Positions 43,429 to 53,407 of a stretch of DNA of 64,000 nt are shown one piece after another. The stretch is from Ectopseudomonas alcaliphila (GTDB lineage: Bacteria > Pseudomonadota > Gammaproteobacteria > Pseudomonadales > Pseudomonadaceae). Every line of letters begins with the position of its first letter. Position 1 is the stretch's first letter. The position numbers were made by a program, and so were the translations under genes. The notes below the pieces were generated by a model. The model was not told the origin of the DNA. It did not search any database and was given only the letters and a program-made list of their open reading frames with translations. The DNA lies in assembly GCF_900101755.1 (NCBI RefSeq), contig NZ_FNAE01000005.1, positions 62,001 through 126,000 of the forward strand. Direction: 5' to 3'.

Positions 43429-43571
43429 CCCTGGAGCGAACACCGCGAATACACGGGTTTTAGCGGCACTATCGGCGACATATGAGCCGAAAAGACCTGA
43501 CGCGGCGCGCCTCGACAGCGGGCTGCCTGCTCGTGGCGAGTGGTGCGTGGCGGCTGAACGGCGGTGGGGTT

Positions 43572-43592
43572 GGTGCGCGCGGCGCACCCTAC
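43572..43592. repeat. Single GTAGGGTGCGC repeat unit (inverted)
   Basis: GGTGCGCGCGGCGCACCCTA followed by CG is identical to the unit ending at 34562. It lies in a 375-base gap that otherwise holds the Pho box and no gene. Confidence 0.7.
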
Positions 43593-43712
43593 GGCCGTGC
43601 GCAGCAAAAAATCGTGCAATTGCCCTGAGCCGAATCGACCTCCCCCGCTGCAACCAAAGTGTCATGAGCCTCTGTTCTGCTGGCCGTCATTGAAGCCTGC
43701 GGAGCCCGCCCG

Positions 43713-44630
43713 ATGCCGCCCCTGTTGAAACTGCATGCCTGGAAACTCGCCGGGTTGTTACTGCTGGCCAACCTGGGTCTGCTCGCTCACCTGATCGCTG
43801 GCAGCATCAAACCCACCAGCGAGTGGGACTGGACCGATATCCTCGGCGAAGGCGGCTCGGCGCTGCTGGTGCTGCTATGGATCGGCCTGTTGCTGAAAAG
43901 CCGCCCGGCCGGGCGGGTGACCAACCTGCTGTTCTGCGGCCTGGCCTGCCTGTTCTTCTCGTTGTGGATGGACTCGGTGGACGAGTTCGTCCAGCTGCCG
44001 GCCAGCGTCCACTGGGACAAGTGGCTGGAGTCCGGACCGATGCCGGTAGGCTTCATCCTCATGACCCTGGGCATCTATCACTGGCACCGCGAACAGCTGG
44101 CGATCAGCGCGCAGATGGAAAAGCGCGAGCGGCTGTTCCGCGAACACCGCCTGTTCGACAAGCTCACCCCGCTGGGCACCGCCGACTACCTGCGTCTGCA
44201 AGTACAGCAGGCGCTGCAGCAAGGCCGTGCAGAAGGTCAGCCATTGAGTCTGGTGATTCTCGATCTGAATGGTTTCGACCGCCTCAACCGCGAGCACGGC
44301 CATGCCGAGGGTGATCTGGTATTGCAGAGCCTGACCCAGCTGTTGCTGCTCAACCTGCGTCGTCAGGACCTGCTCTGTCGTCTGGCCGGCGACCGCTTCG
44401 TCGCGCTGCTGCCGGGCACCGGCGCGCAACAGGCGCAACAGATCGCCGGCGAGCTGCAGGATGCCGTGCGCCACCTGGCCTACCGCAGCAGTCGCAACGG
44501 CGAACGCCTGTATCTGTCAGCCGGCGTGGCCAGCGTGCTGGCCCAGGACGAGGATGGCGACAGCCTGCTCAGGCGCCTGAACCTGGCCCTGGCGCGCGCC
44601 AAGCAGACGCCCGCAGCCAAGCGCGCCTGA
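43713..44630 (+). CDS. Membrane GGDEF protein with degenerate active site
   Basis: 305 residues with about four membrane helices (10-120) and a GGDEF-type domain. The catalytic motif is replaced by AGDRF (CRLAGDRFVALLPG), so cyclase activity is doubtful, yet the RxxD inhibitory site (RRQD) five residues before it is kept. Such proteins usually bind c-di-GMP as receptors. The substrate-side Asp region VILDLNGFDRLN is partly preserved. It is followed ten bases later by an AraC-family gene, so it may signal to that regulator. Confidence 0.85.
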   Translation: MPPLLKLHAWKLAGLLLLANLGLLAHLIAGSIKPTSEWDWTDILGEGGSALLVLLWIGLLLKSRPAGRVTNLLFCGLACLFFSLWMDSVDEFVQLPASVHWDKWLESGPMPVGFILMTLGIYHWHREQLAISAQMEKRERLFREHRLFDKLTPLGTADYLRLQVQQALQQGRAEGQPLSLVILDLNGFDRLNREHGHAEGDLVLQSLTQLLLLNLRRQDLLCRLAGDRFVALLPGTGAQQAQQIAGELQDAVRHLAYRSSRNGERLYLSAGVASVLAQDEDGDSLLRRLNLALARAKQTPAAKRA

Positions 44631-44640
44631 GGAAGACGCC

Positions 44641-45672
44641 ATGGCCGTCAAGGGCAGTTGGTACGAACGCGACAGCCGCTTCATCGCCGCCCACCATCAG
44701 CCGGCGCTGTTGCTCGACCTGGCCCTGGCCCGCGAGCTGGACAGCCATCGCCTGCTGCGCGGTAGCGGCCTGTTCCACGAGGACATTCTCAGCGGTCAGG
44801 CGCGCATCAGCCCGCAGCAGTTCCTGCAACTGATCGACAACGCGCGGCGCCTGCTGGATGCCGACGACAGCAGCTTTCTGTTCGGCCAGCGCCTGCTACC
44901 GGGCCACTACGGTGCCGCCAGCCAGGCCCTGCAGCAGGCCGCCGACCTGCAGCAGGCGCTGGAATTGCTGGTGCGTCTGCGCGCCCTGCTCAGCCCGCTT
45001 TTGGCGCCGCGCCTGCTGCTCGACGAACAGCGTGTCTACATCGTCTGGCTGGATGCCTGCGGTTGCGGCGAACAGCGGCGTTTTCTGCTCGAGGCGAGCA
45101 TGACCGCGCTGGCCTCGTGCAGCCGCTGGCTGGCTGGCGAACGCCTGCCCTGGCAGTTCGAGTTCGCCCACGAGCAGCCGCGCTATATCGAACAGTACTG
45201 GGTACACCTGGGCGAGGACGTGGCGTTCGCGCGCCAGGTGGACATGATGAGCCTGCCGCGCGAATACCTGACCCGCCCCTGGCCCGGCGCCTCGCTCACT
45301 GCCGGGCAGGTGGCCGAACAACAGAGCCTGGCGCAACTGGAGGCGCTGGGATTTTCCGCCAGCCTGCTGGATCGCCTTTACGACCACCTGCACGAGCAGA
45401 TTCGCGAGACGCCGAATCTGGACAAGGTGGCGCAAGTCTTCGCCATGAGCCCGGCCACCCTCAAGCGCAAACTGGGCAAGCATGACAGCCACTTTCAGGA
45501 GCAGCTGGACCTGGTGCGCAAGCACGTGGCGCTGTACCTGTACCGGGTCAAGGGCTACAGCAACGACGAAGTGGCCGCCTACCTGCAGTTCCACGACAGC
45601 ACCAACTTCCGCCGCTCGTTCAAGCGCTGGACAGGCCTGTCGCCCAGTGCGCTAAGGCAGTTGCTGGGTTGA
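44641..45672 (+). CDS. AraC-family regulator with Arabinose_bd-type N-terminus
   Basis: 343 residues. The N-terminal domain (ALLLDLALARELDSHRLLRGSGLFHEDILSGQARISPQQFLQLIDNARRL) is the Arabinose_bd/OruR-type module, and the C-terminal HTH reads TPNLDKVAQVFAMSPATLKRKLGKHDSHFQEQLDLVRKHVALYLYRVKGYSNDEVAAYLQFHDSTNFRRSFKRWTGLSP. It is apparently in an operon with the degenerate GGDEF gene. Target genes are unknown. Confidence 0.9.
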   Translation: MAVKGSWYERDSRFIAAHHQPALLLDLALARELDSHRLLRGSGLFHEDILSGQARISPQQFLQLIDNARRLLDADDSSFLFGQRLLPGHYGAASQALQQAADLQQALELLVRLRALLSPLLAPRLLLDEQRVYIVWLDACGCGEQRRFLLEASMTALASCSRWLAGERLPWQFEFAHEQPRYIEQYWVHLGEDVAFARQVDMMSLPREYLTRPWPGASLTAGQVAEQQSLAQLEALGFSASLLDRLYDHLHEQIRETPNLDKVAQVFAMSPATLKRKLGKHDSHFQEQLDLVRKHVALYLYRVKGYSNDEVAAYLQFHDSTNFRRSFKRWTGLSPSALRQLLG

Positions 45673-45762
45673 GATCGCGCAAATCAGCGTAAAAGGCTGA
45701 CACGCGCGGCGCGCACCAAGTGGGAAATGCGAGGGGGATTGAGCGAGGGTGGGCGAGCGCCC

Positions 45763-45790
45763 AAAAAAGAAAACCCCGCGATTGCGGGGC
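45763..45790 (-). terminator. Terminator of the Rsm-type sRNA
   Basis: CCCCGC-N4-GCGGGG followed on the minus strand by TTTTCTTTTTT. The T-tract is only on this strand, which shows the transcript direction. Confidence 0.85.
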
Positions 45791-45889
45791 CTTGCAGACT
45801 GTTGTCCTGACATCCTTGATCTGCTCACCATCCTGGCGGCTATCCAGCGGGTCCCTGTTCGTCTAGGCGCTTCCTGCGCTGAATCCATG
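45763..45889 (-). ncRNA. Rsm-family small RNA (RsmX/Y/Z type)
   Basis: On the minus strand, about 127 bases contain seven GGA motifs (TGGAT, GCAGGAAGC in a GCGC...GCGC hairpin, AGGGAC, CTGGATAG, CAGGATGG, AAGGATG, CAGGACAA) and end in a strong terminator. A perfect GacA box lies 57 bases upstream and a TACTCT -10-like hexamer at 45896-45901. By analogy this RNA sequesters RsmA/CsrA. Which of rsmX, rsmY or rsmZ it corresponds to cannot be decided without synteny. The 5' end is estimated. Confidence 0.75.
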
Positions 45890-45945
45890 TGCAGCAGAGT
45901 ACGCTCGTACCTGATCGATCGACAGTGGTGATAATCGGGACATCG

Positions 45946-45963
45946 TGTAAGCCATGGCTTACA
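45946..45963. promoter_or_regulatory. GacA upstream activating sequence
   Basis: TGTAAGCCATGGCTTACA is an 18-bp perfect palindrome identical to the GacA consensus TGTAAG-N6-CTTACA known upstream of rsm sRNA genes in pseudomonads. Confidence 0.85.
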
Positions 45964-46119
45964 TGAATCATCCTTTTGTCAGCCGTCTCGCTGTGCCCTG
46001 GCCATCCCAAGTTGGGAGAAAGCGCTTGCCCATGTTTTTTGTGACGCACGTCTTGCTAGACTCCACCTCGTCCTACAAAAACAACAGACCCCGACAACGG
46101 CGGTCACTGGGGCTAGAGT

Positions 46120-46779
46120 ATGCGCGTAGTTACCCTGCTTCTCGGTTGCCTGGCAACCTGCATCAGCACTTCCTCCCTGGGGGGCGGCCAGACTCAACTG
46201 AGCGACGTCAAACAGGCCATCGATCAGGCGTTCTGGCAGGATCTATACGGTAATGGCGGCACCACGCTCTATTGCGGCCAGCCCTTCACCCGGCCAAGCG
46301 GCAACCTGACGGCCAGCCCAATCTACAGCAGCAAACAGCTCAAGAGTGCGATGCGCTGCGTCACCGACCGCCAGTGCACCATTATGAATCCGCGCTATGC
46401 ATACATCGTCTCCGATCTGCATAACTACTATCCGGCGCTGACCCGGGTAGAGCTGGTACGGCGCAATTCGCAGTTCAGCGAACAGGTCGAAGAGGCGCCG
46501 AGCAAGTTCAGCGACATTGGCTGTGACCTGAAAGCCAGCTTCCAGCTGCTCAACCCGCGTGACGAAGCCAAGGGCAATATCGCCCGGGCGCTCTTTTACA
46601 TGCACGTCGAATACGATCTGCCCATCGTCGGCCTGGTGCCGATGTACAAGGCCTGGCACCGCATGGACCCGCCGGATGCCGAGGAAAAGGCACGCAACGA
46701 CAAAATCGAGGCGCTGCAAGGCACTCGTAACCGCTTTATCGACGATCCGACGCTGGTGGATCAGCTGATCCGCGACTGA
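46120..46779 (+). CDS. Endonuclease I family protein (EndA-like)
   Basis: 219 residues with a short signal peptide (MRVVTLLLGCLATCISTSSLGGG). Family segments are FWQDLYGNGGTTLYCGQPF, YIVSDLHNYYPALTRVELVRRN, GNIARALFYMHVEYDLP and NDKIEALQGTRNRFIDDPTLVDQL. The usual metal-site block here reads SDLHNYYPA rather than the E. coli His-rich version, so activity should be tested. Secreted or periplasmic DNA-degrading enzyme is the likely role. No close ribosome site match is evident. Confidence 0.8.
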   Translation: MRVVTLLLGCLATCISTSSLGGGQTQLSDVKQAIDQAFWQDLYGNGGTTLYCGQPFTRPSGNLTASPIYSSKQLKSAMRCVTDRQCTIMNPRYAYIVSDLHNYYPALTRVELVRRNSQFSEQVEEAPSKFSDIGCDLKASFQLLNPRDEAKGNIARALFYMHVEYDLPIVGLVPMYKAWHRMDPPDAEEKARNDKIEALQGTRNRFIDDPTLVDQLIRD

Positions 46780-46790
46780 CCCTGCTCACT

Positions 46791-46850
46791 GTGGGAGGGG
46801 CTTTAGCCGCGACGAAACCACTGCGGATCGCCGGCAAGCCGGCTCCTACG
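46791..46850. repeat. GTGGGAGGGGCTTTAGCCGCG / GCCGGCTCCTAC repeat
   Basis: The left part GTGGGAGGGGCTTTAGCCGC also occurs at 38747. The right part is the inverted end of the GTAGGAGC family. It lies between convergent genes. Confidence 0.65.
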
Positions 46851-46863
46851 GTTTGTGGACAGC

Positions 46864-47577
46864 CTACCCTCTGCGCTTGTGCAACGAACGCAGCTTGTAG
46901 CGCTCGCCGGGATGGATCAGCCGCGCATAGCTGATCAGGTGATCGTCCGACCAGGTGCGGCGAATCACACTGAGACAAGGCATGGCCGGGTCGATCTGCA
47001 GCAGCTCGGCCGTGCGCGCATCCACCAGCACCGCTTCGACCACATGCTCGACATCCGAGATCGGGCAACTGGCGACCAGCACCTCGTTGGGCGTGACCTG
47101 GGTGAAGTCGCTCTGCAGATAATGCGGCACCCAGCGCGGGTTGACGAAGCGATCCTCGAGCTGGATCGGCAGGTCATCCTGCAGGTGCACGAGGATGCTG
47201 TGAAACACCTCGCCGCCCAAGCGCAGGCCAAGGCGCAGGGCCACCTCGTCATCGGCGGCGATGGCTTCGCAGCGCACCACGGCGTTGCTGTAGGCATGAC
47301 CGCGACCGCGCACTTCGCTGGCAATGTTCATCACCTCATGCAGCGGCGACTCGGCCTTGCGGTCGGTGACGAAGGTACCGAGCCCGGCCTGACGCACCAG
47401 ATAACCCTTCTGCACCAGATTCTGGATCGCCTTGTTGGCGGTCATGCGGCTGACGCCGAAATCGCGCGCCAGTTGCTCCTCGGGCGGAATCTGATGATTG
47501 ACCGGATAGGCACCGCCGTGAATGCGCTCGAGGAGAAAATCCTCGATGGCCTTGTAGCGCGGGGTGGTACTGGTCAC
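46864..47577 (-). CDS. hutC: Histidine utilisation repressor HutC
   Basis: 237 residues from a GTG start chosen because AAGGAG lies five to seven bases upstream; an ATG at 47616 lacks one. A GntR HTH (IPPEEQLARDFGVSRMTANKAIQNLVQKGYLVRQAGLGTFV) precedes a UTRA effector domain (VHLQDDLPIQLEDRFVNPRWVPHYLQSDFTQVTPNEVL...LLQIDPAMPCLSVIRRTW). HutC binds TGTATA-TACA-type sites, two of which are near hutI and hutD, and is released by urocanate. It lies at the 3' end of the hut run, separated from hutH by two repeats. Confidence 0.93.
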   Translation of the reverse strand: MTSTTPRYKAIEDFLLERIHGGAYPVNHQIPPEEQLARDFGVSRMTANKAIQNLVQKGYLVRQAGLGTFVTDRKAESPLHEVMNIASEVRGRGHAYSNAVVRCEAIAADDEVALRLGLRLGGEVFHSILVHLQDDLPIQLEDRFVNPRWVPHYLQSDFTQVTPNEVLVASCPISDVEHVVEAVLVDARTAELLQIDPAMPCLSVIRRTWSDDHLISYARLIHPGERYKLRSLHKRRG

Positions 47578-47635
47578 GGCTGCTCCTTGGAAATGCCCGG
47601 TGCGCGGATGATACATCAGCCATACGAGTGATCTC

Positions 47636-47726
47636 GTAGGAGCCCCGCCTCGGGGCGAAAGCGGTCGCGGCCACTCAGCAAGACCTGCGGCGTAACCACC
47701 ATTCGCCGCGGGGCGCGGCTCCTACA
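47636..47726. repeat. GTAGGAGC-type inverted repeat between hutH and hutC
   Basis: GTAGGAGCCCCGCCTCGGGGCG faces CGCCGCGGGGCGCGGCTCCTAC; each end can also fold by itself. It may separate hutC expression from the upstream hut genes. Confidence 0.7.
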
Positions 47727-47734
47727 CAAAGACC

Positions 47735-47792
47735 GTAGCCCGGATGAAATCCGGGAGCCCCGAAACCAGGGCCCCGGATTGCCTCGGGCTAC
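47735..47792. repeat. GTAGCCCGGAT-type inverted repeat after hutH
   Basis: GTAGCCCGGATGAAATCCGG and CCCCGGATTGCCTCGGGCTAC, the same family as at 25337 and 57551. Confidence 0.75.
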
Positions 47793-47797
47793 GCGGC

Positions 47798-49333
47798 TCA
47801 GCCTACCGAAGGCAACATGCCGGCCGGCAGCAGCGGCGTCAGCACGCGCTCGGCCAGCAGTGCATCGGCCGCGGCGATATCCGGGGCGAAGAAGCGGTCC
47901 TCGACGTAATACGGCACCTTGGCGCGCAGCGCCTGACGTGCCTCTTCCAACGCCGGGGTGCTCTTCAGCCCTTCACGGAAGTCCAGGCCCTGGCAGGCGC
48001 CGAGCCATTCCACGGCCAGCACGCCACGGGTGTTGGCGGCCATGTCCCACAGGCGCTTGCCGGCAGCCGGGGCCATGGAAACGTGGTCCTCCTGGTTGGC
48101 CGAAGTCGGCAGACTGTCGACGCTGTGCGGGTGAGACAGTGCCTTGTTCTCGCTGGCCAGTGCCGCGGCAGTGACCTGGGCGATCATGAAGCCCGAGTTC
48201 ACCCCGCCATTGGCCACCAGGAACGGCGGCAACTGCGACATGTGCTTGTCCATCATCAGCGAGACGCGGCGCTCGGACAGCGAGCCGATCTCGGCGATGG
48301 CCAGGGCGATATTGTCGGCGGCCATGGCCACCGGCTCGGCGTGGAAGTTGCCACCGGAAATCACCTCACCTTCGGCCGCGAACACCAGCGGGTTGTCCGA
48401 CACCGCGTTGGCTTCGACGCCGAGCACCTCGGCGGCCTGGCGCAGCTGGGTCAGGCAGGCGCCCATGACCTGTGGCTGGCAGCGCAGCGAATACGGGTCC
48501 TGCACCTTGTCGCAGGCGGCGTGGGAACGGCCGATCTCGCTGCTGTCGCCGAGCAGATGACGGAACGCAGCCGCCGCGTCGATCTGCCCGCGCTGACCAC
48601 GGGCGGCATGAATGCGCGCATCGAAGGGTGAGCGCGAGCCGAGCAACGCCTCGACGCTCAGCGCGCCACAGACGCTGGCAGCTGCATACAGGTCTTCGCC
48701 CTCGAACAAGCCGCGCAGAGCATAGGCAGTGGACACCTGAGTGCCGTTGAGCAGGGCCAGGCCCTCCTTGGCGGCCAGGGTCATCGGCTCCAGGCCGGCG
48801 ATGGCCAGCGCCTCGGTGGCCGGCAGCCATTGGCCCTTGTGGCGAGCCTGGCTTTCGCCGAGCAGCACCAGCGACATATGCGCCAGCGGCGCCAGGTCAC
48901 CGGAGGCCCCGACCGAGCCTTTCAACGGAATGTGCGGGTAGACCTCGGCGTTGACCAGGGTGATCAGCGCGTCGATCACCTTGCGGCGGATGCCGGAGAA
49001 GCCACGCGCCAGGCTGTTGATCTTCAACAGCATGATCAAACGCACCATGGCGTCGTCCAGCGGCTCGCCAATGCCGGCGGCGTGCGACAGCACCAGCGAG
49101 CGCTGCAGCTTCTCCAGGTCGTCGTTGGCGATACGGGTCGAGGCCAGCAGGCCGAAACCGGTGTTGATGCCGTAGGCAGTGCGGCCATCGGCGATGATCT
49201 GGTTGACGCAGGCAACGCTCGCGTCGATCGCCTCATGGGCGGCGGGGTCCAGACGCAGTTGCACGGGTGCCTGGTAGGCGGCGCGCAGGTCGGCCAGGGT
49301 CAGGTGGCCGGGTTTCAGGTTCAGGGTGTTCAT
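47798..49333 (-). CDS. hutH: Histidine ammonia-lyase
   Basis: 511 residues. It removes ammonia from L-histidine to give urocanate, the first step of the Hut pathway. The Ala-Ser-Gly that forms the MIO prosthetic group is seen in [22 protein letters not shown]. Other family blocks are [25 protein letters not shown] and NEDH-type [16 protein letters not shown]. The length is normal. The order on the minus strand is hutI-hutG-hutU-hutH-hutC. Confidence 0.97.
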   Translation of the reverse strand: MNTLNLKPGHLTLADLRAAYQAPVQLRLDPAAHEAIDASVACVNQIIADGRTAYGINTGFGLLASTRIANDDLEKLQRSLVLSHAAGIGEPLDDAMVRLIMLLKINSLARGFSGIRRKVIDALITLVNAEVYPHIPLKGSVGASGDLAPLAHMSLVLLGESQARHKGQWLPATEALAIAGLEPMTLAAKEGLALLNGTQVSTAYALRGLFEGEDLYAAASVCGALSVEALLGSRSPFDARIHAARGQRGQIDAAAAFRHLLGDSSEIGRSHAACDKVQDPYSLRCQPQVMGACLTQLRQAAEVLGVEANAVSDNPLVFAAEGEVISGGNFHAEPVAMAADNIALAIAEIGSLSERRVSLMMDKHMSQLPPFLVANGGVNSGFMIAQVTAAALASENKALSHPHSVDSLPTSANQEDHVSMAPAAGKRLWDMAANTRGVLAVEWLGACQGLDFREGLKSTPALEEARQALRAKVPYYVEDRFFAPDIAAADALLAERVLTPLLPAGMLPSVG

Positions 49334-49346
49334 GGAGTCTCTTTCC

Positions 49347-51011
49347 TCAGCCGATCATCGGCAGGTTCAGGCCCTGCTCGCGGGCGCAATCGATGGCGAT
49401 CTGGTAGCCGGCATCGGCGTGACGCATCACCCCGGTGCCCGGGTCGTTGGTCAGCACGCGAGCAATGCGCGCGGCCGCCTCGTCGGTGCCGTCGCAGACG
49501 ATGACCATACCCGAATGCTGGGAGAAGCCCATGCCCACGCCGCCGCCATGGTGCAGCGAGACCCAGGTGGCGCCGCTGGCGGTGTTGAGCAGGGCGTTGA
49601 GCAGCGGCCAGTCGGACACGGCGTCGGAGCCATCCTGCATCGCCTCAGTCTCGCGGTTGGGGCTGGACACCGAGCCGCTGTCCAGGTGGTCGCGACCGAT
49701 CACCACAGGCGCGCTCAGCTCGCCCGAGCGCACCATCTCGTTGAAGGCCAGGCCGAGCTTGGCACGCTGGCCCAGGCCGACCCAGCAGATACGCGCTGGC
49801 AGGCCCTGGAAGGCAATACGCTCACGGGCCATATCCAGCCAGCGGTGCAGGTGGGCGTCATCCGGGATCAGTTCCTTGACCTTGGCGTCGGTCTTGTAGA
49901 TGTCCTCGGGGTTGCCGGACAGCGCCGCCCAGCGGAACGGGCCGATGCCACGGCAGAACAGCGGGCGGATATAGGCCGGGACGAAGCCGGGGAAATCGAA
50001 GGCATTGCTCACGCCTTCTTCCTTGGCCATCTGGCGGATGTTGTTGCCGTAGTCGAAGGTCGGCACGCCCATCTTCTGGAAGTCGAGCATGGCCTGCACG
50101 TGCACGGCCATGGACTGCTTGGCGGCCTTGACCACCGCTTGCGGGTCGGTCTGCGCGCGGTCGCGGTACTGCTCCCAGGTCCAGCCGATAGGCAGGTAGC
50201 CGTTGAGCGGGTCGTGGGCGCTGGTCTGGTCGGTGACCATGTCCGGGCGCACGCCACGCTTGACCAGTTCCGGCAGAATCTCGGCCGCGTTGCCCAGCAG
50301 GGCGATGGAGATGGCCTTGCCTTCAGCGCAGTACTTGGCGATGCGCGCCAGGGCGTCGTCCAGATCAGTGGCCTGCTCGTCGACGTAACGGCTGCGCAGG
50401 CGGAAGTCGATGCTGGTCTGCTGGCATTCGATGTTCAGCGAGCAGGCACCGGCCAGGGTGGCGGCCAGCGGCTGAGCGCCGCCCATGCCCCCCAGGCCGG
50501 CGGTCAGCACCCAGCGGCCCTTGAGGTCGCCGCCGTAGTGCTGGCGGCCGGCCTCGACGAAGGTTTCATAGGTGCCCTGGACGATGCCCTGGCTGCCGAT
50601 GTAGATCCAGCTGCCGGCGGTCATCTGGCCGTACATGGCCAGGCCCTTGGCATCCAGTTCGTTGAAGTGCTCCCAGCTCGCCCAGTGCGGCACCAGGTTG
50701 GAGTTGGCGATCAGCACGCGCGGGGCGTTGGCGTGGGTCTTGAACACGCCGACCGGCTTGCCGGACTGCACCAGCAGGGTCTCGTCGTCATTCAGGTTGG
50801 TCAGGCTCTCGACGATCTTGTCGTAGCACTCCCAGTTGCGCGCGGCGCGGCCGATACCGCCGTACACCACCAGCTCCTTGGGGTTCTCGGCCACGTCCGG
50901 GTCGAGGTTGTTCATCAGCATGCGCAGCGGCGCTTCGGTCAGCCAGCTCTTGGCGGTGAGCGTGTTGCCGCGTGGGGCGCGGATTTCGGTGTCGCGATAC
51001 TTGGTGGTCAC
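49347..51011 (-). CDS. hutU: Urocanate hydratase
   Basis: 554 residues. It converts urocanate to imidazolonepropionate with NAD+ as electrophilic cofactor. Seen are [15 protein letters not shown], the NAD-binding loop [14 protein letters not shown], the active Cys region [17 protein letters not shown] and [23 protein letters not shown] near the end. It lies 13 bases upstream of hutH in transcription order and belongs to the same operon. Confidence 0.97.
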   Translation of the reverse strand: MTTKYRDTEIRAPRGNTLTAKSWLTEAPLRMLMNNLDPDVAENPKELVVYGGIGRAARNWECYDKIVESLTNLNDDETLLVQSGKPVGVFKTHANAPRVLIANSNLVPHWASWEHFNELDAKGLAMYGQMTAGSWIYIGSQGIVQGTYETFVEAGRQHYGGDLKGRWVLTAGLGGMGGAQPLAATLAGACSLNIECQQTSIDFRLRSRYVDEQATDLDDALARIAKYCAEGKAISIALLGNAAEILPELVKRGVRPDMVTDQTSAHDPLNGYLPIGWTWEQYRDRAQTDPQAVVKAAKQSMAVHVQAMLDFQKMGVPTFDYGNNIRQMAKEEGVSNAFDFPGFVPAYIRPLFCRGIGPFRWAALSGNPEDIYKTDAKVKELIPDDAHLHRWLDMARERIAFQGLPARICWVGLGQRAKLGLAFNEMVRSGELSAPVVIGRDHLDSGSVSSPNRETEAMQDGSDAVSDWPLLNALLNTASGATWVSLHHGGGVGMGFSQHSGMVIVCDGTDEAAARIARVLTNDPGTGVMRHADAGYQIAIDCAREQGLNLPMIG

Positions 51012-51037
51012 AGCGGTTTCCTCTTGTTGTTCGGGGC

Positions 51038-51952
51038 TCAGAGGCTGAGCAGATGAATCAGCCGCGCCGCCACCTTGGCGGTGCGGTTGTCGATGTCGTG
51101 TTCGGGGTTTAGTTCAGCCAGGTCGGCCAGGCGCAGCTTGCCGCTGGCCTTGAGCCGTTCGAGCAACGGCTCGAGCAGTTCCAGACGCACGCCACGCGCG
51201 GCCGGGGCGCTGACGCCCGGCGCTTCGCAGGCCGGCAGCACGTCGATGTCGATGGTCAGGTAAAGCGCGTCGCAATCGGCGGCGAAGGCCTCCAGCTCGG
51301 CGCCAATGGCATCGAGGGTGGCTTCGCGGATTTCGTGATCCTCACGCACCAGCACGTTCAGCTCGGCGGCGCGGGCGAACAGCGCGCGGGTATTGCTGGC
51401 ACGACTGACACCCAGGCAGGCATAACGGAACGGCCAGCCGCGCGCGGCGCACTGCTCGGCGATCTGCGCGAAGGGGGTGCCGGAGGAATGCACGTGGGCC
51501 GGGTCGCGCAGGTCGAAATGGGCGTCGAAATTGACGATGCCGATTCGTGGGGCGGCCTGGCCACTGAGATGTTCGGCCAGCCCGGACCAGCTGCCGAAGG
51601 CCACTTCATGACCGCCGCCGATCACCAGCGGTAGATGGCCGGCGTCCAGCAGCGCACAGACGTTATGACCGAGGCGGGCCTGTGCCGCTTCCAGGTCGCC
51701 ATCCTCGCAGGTGACGTCACCCGCATCGTAGGCCGGCGCCTGGCGGTGCCAGGCCAGATTGGCCAGCGCCTTGCGCACGCTTTGCGGCGCAGCGGCGGCA
51801 CCGACGCGGCCGTGGTTACGGCGCACGCCCTCGTCGCAGGCGAAGCCGAGCAGGGCCAGGCCCGGCTCGCTGGTCTCGGTGAGCGAGCGGATGCGCTGGT
51901 GCCAGCGCGCGCTGTCGGTTTCGGGATCGGTGCGGCCGGTCCAGACGCTCAT
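51038..51952 (-). CDS. hutG: Formimidoylglutamase, ureohydrolase family
   Basis: 304 residues from [10 protein letters not shown]; an overlapping start seven codons earlier (MHADRHC) has GGAG nearby and could be the true one. Mn-binding ureohydrolase motifs are complete: [21 protein letters not shown] and TIDIDVLP. It hydrolyses formimidoylglutamate to glutamate and formamide, so the pathway here has four steps and does not need HutF. It starts ten bases after the hutI stop. Confidence 0.92.
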   Translation of the reverse strand: MSVWTGRTDPETDSARWHQRIRSLTETSEPGLALLGFACDEGVRRNHGRVGAAAAPQSVRKALANLAWHRQAPAYDAGDVTCEDGDLEAAQARLGHNVCALLDAGHLPLVIGGGHEVAFGSWSGLAEHLSGQAAPRIGIVNFDAHFDLRDPAHVHSSGTPFAQIAEQCAARGWPFRYACLGVSRASNTRALFARAAELNVLVREDHEIREATLDAIGAELEAFAADCDALYLTIDIDVLPACEAPGVSAPAARGVRLELLEPLLERLKASGKLRLADLAELNPEHDIDNRTAKVAARLIHLLSL

Positions 51953-51962
51953 GCAATGACGG

Positions 51963-53180
51963 TCAGCGTGCATAAACCACTTCTCCGTTGAAGATGCGCT
52001 GACGCAGGCGCCCGGCCTGCACCGCGTAGGCCAGCTCGGCCGGTTGCTGGATATCCCATAGGCACAGGTCCGCCGGGGCGCCGACGACGATGCGCCCCAG
52101 CTCGGGCTGGCCGAGCGCGCGGGCGCCATGGGCGGTCATGCCGGCCAGGGCTTCGCGCGGGGTGAGACGAAACAGCGTGCAGGCCAGGTTGGCCATCAGC
52201 GTGGGCATGCAGATCGGCGAGGTGCCGGGGTTGGCGTCGCTGGCCACGGCCATCGGCACGTTGTGCTGGCGCAGCAGTTCGATGGGCGGCAGCTGGGTTT
52301 CGCGCAACACATGAAAGGCTCCGGGCAGCAGCACGGCAACGGTGCCGGCCTCGGCCATGGCGCGCACGCCAGCCTCGTCGAGGTATTCGATATGGTCGGC
52401 GGACAACGCGCCGTAACGCGCAGCCAGGGCGCTGCCGCCGAGGTTGGACAACTGCTCGGCATGCGCCTTGATCGCCAGACCATGGGCCTTGGCCGCCTGG
52501 TAGATACGCTCGCACTGCGCCGGGGAAAAGCCGATGCCCTCGCAGAACACGTCCACCGCATCGGCCAGGCCTTCGGCTGCGGCGGCCGGAATCATCTCGT
52601 CGCAGACCAGGGTCACGTAGTCGTCGGCGCGGCCGGCATATTCCGGCGGCAAGGCATGGGCGCCGAGCAGCGTGGTGATCACCCGCACCGGGCGCAGCTC
52701 ACCGAGACGACGGGCCACGCGTAGCATCTTCAACTCGCTTTCGACGGTCAGGCCGTAACCGGACTTGATCTCTACGGTGGTCACGCCATCGGCCAGCAGC
52801 GCATCGAGGCGTGGCAGGCTGGCGGCGATCAGTTCGTCCTCGCTGGCCACGCGGGTGGCGCGCACGCTGCTGAGGATGCCGCCGCCGGCGCGGGCGATCT
52901 CTTCGTAGCTCGCCCCTTCCAGGCGCTGCTCGAACTCACCGGCGCGGTTGCCGGCGTAAACCAGATGGGTATGGCAGTCGACCAGCCCGGGGGTCAGCAC
53001 CCCGCCACAGCCAGCCTCGACGGCGCCCTGGGCGTGCGCTTCGTCAAAGGTGCGCGACGGCCAGAGGCCTGCAATGCGCCCGCCCTCGATCAGCACGGTC
53101 ATCGCCTCGTCCAGCTGCACCAGGCCATCGAAGACCTGCACGTCGCGCCACAGCTGTTTCGAAGTTGATTGTATCGGCAT
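51963..53180 (-). CDS. hutI: Imidazolonepropionase
   Basis: 405 residues from [11 protein letters not shown], with GGGAGA eight bases upstream. It opens the imidazolone ring to give formimidoylglutamate. Metal-binding motifs are [13 protein letters not shown] and [12 protein letters not shown], with later HIEYLD and [10 protein letters not shown]. It is the first gene of the hut operon and has a HutC-type operator 20 bases before its start. Confidence 0.96.
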   Translation of the reverse strand: MPIQSTSKQLWRDVQVFDGLVQLDEAMTVLIEGGRIAGLWPSRTFDEAHAQGAVEAGCGGVLTPGLVDCHTHLVYAGNRAGEFEQRLEGASYEEIARAGGGILSSVRATRVASEDELIAASLPRLDALLADGVTTVEIKSGYGLTVESELKMLRVARRLGELRPVRVITTLLGAHALPPEYAGRADDYVTLVCDEMIPAAAAEGLADAVDVFCEGIGFSPAQCERIYQAAKAHGLAIKAHAEQLSNLGGSALAARYGALSADHIEYLDEAGVRAMAEAGTVAVLLPGAFHVLRETQLPPIELLRQHNVPMAVASDANPGTSPICMPTLMANLACTLFRLTPREALAGMTAHGARALGQPELGRIVVGAPADLCLWDIQQPAELAYAVQAGRLRQRIFNGEVVYAR

Positions 53181-53199
53181 GGGATTCTCCCTGCTTGTT

Positions 53200-53211
53200 T
53201 TGTATATACAA
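53200..53211. promoter_or_regulatory. HutC operator at hutI (TTGTATATACAA)
   Basis: A perfect 12-bp palindrome matching the CTTGTATGTACAAG-type HutC sites of pseudomonads. It lies in the 5' leader of the hutI operon. Confidence 0.8.
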
Positions 53212-53384
53212 TATGAGTGAGCCAACCGGCCGTCAAGACATGCCGGCTCGCCTGACCCATTGGTCACCCGAAGGCAACCGAGGCCGCTCTACCGAGCAAA
53301 GCGCTTGAGATAGAGCCGTTTCAGTCGGGACATAGAGACCGCACGCCAGCGCTGTCGACGACTGCCATTCGTCGCCTGCCGATC

Positions 53385-53396
53385 ATGTATATACAT
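53385..53396. promoter_or_regulatory. HutC operator at hutD (ATGTATATACAT)
   Basis: A second perfect palindrome with the same TGTATATACA core, 11 bases before the hutD start. With the first site it brackets the divergent promoters, 185 bases apart. Confidence 0.8.
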
Positions 53397-53407
53397 TAGG
53401 AGAAACC

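Noticed and set aside
43655..43680. Second Pho box before the degenerate GGDEF gene (TGTCATGAGCCTCTGTT)
   Set aside because: Only one half-site is good; the second does not align at the required 11-base period.
45954..46253. Possible small protein starting at MAYMNHPF
   Set aside because: It begins inside the GacA box, overlaps the endonuclease start in another frame and has no ribosome site.
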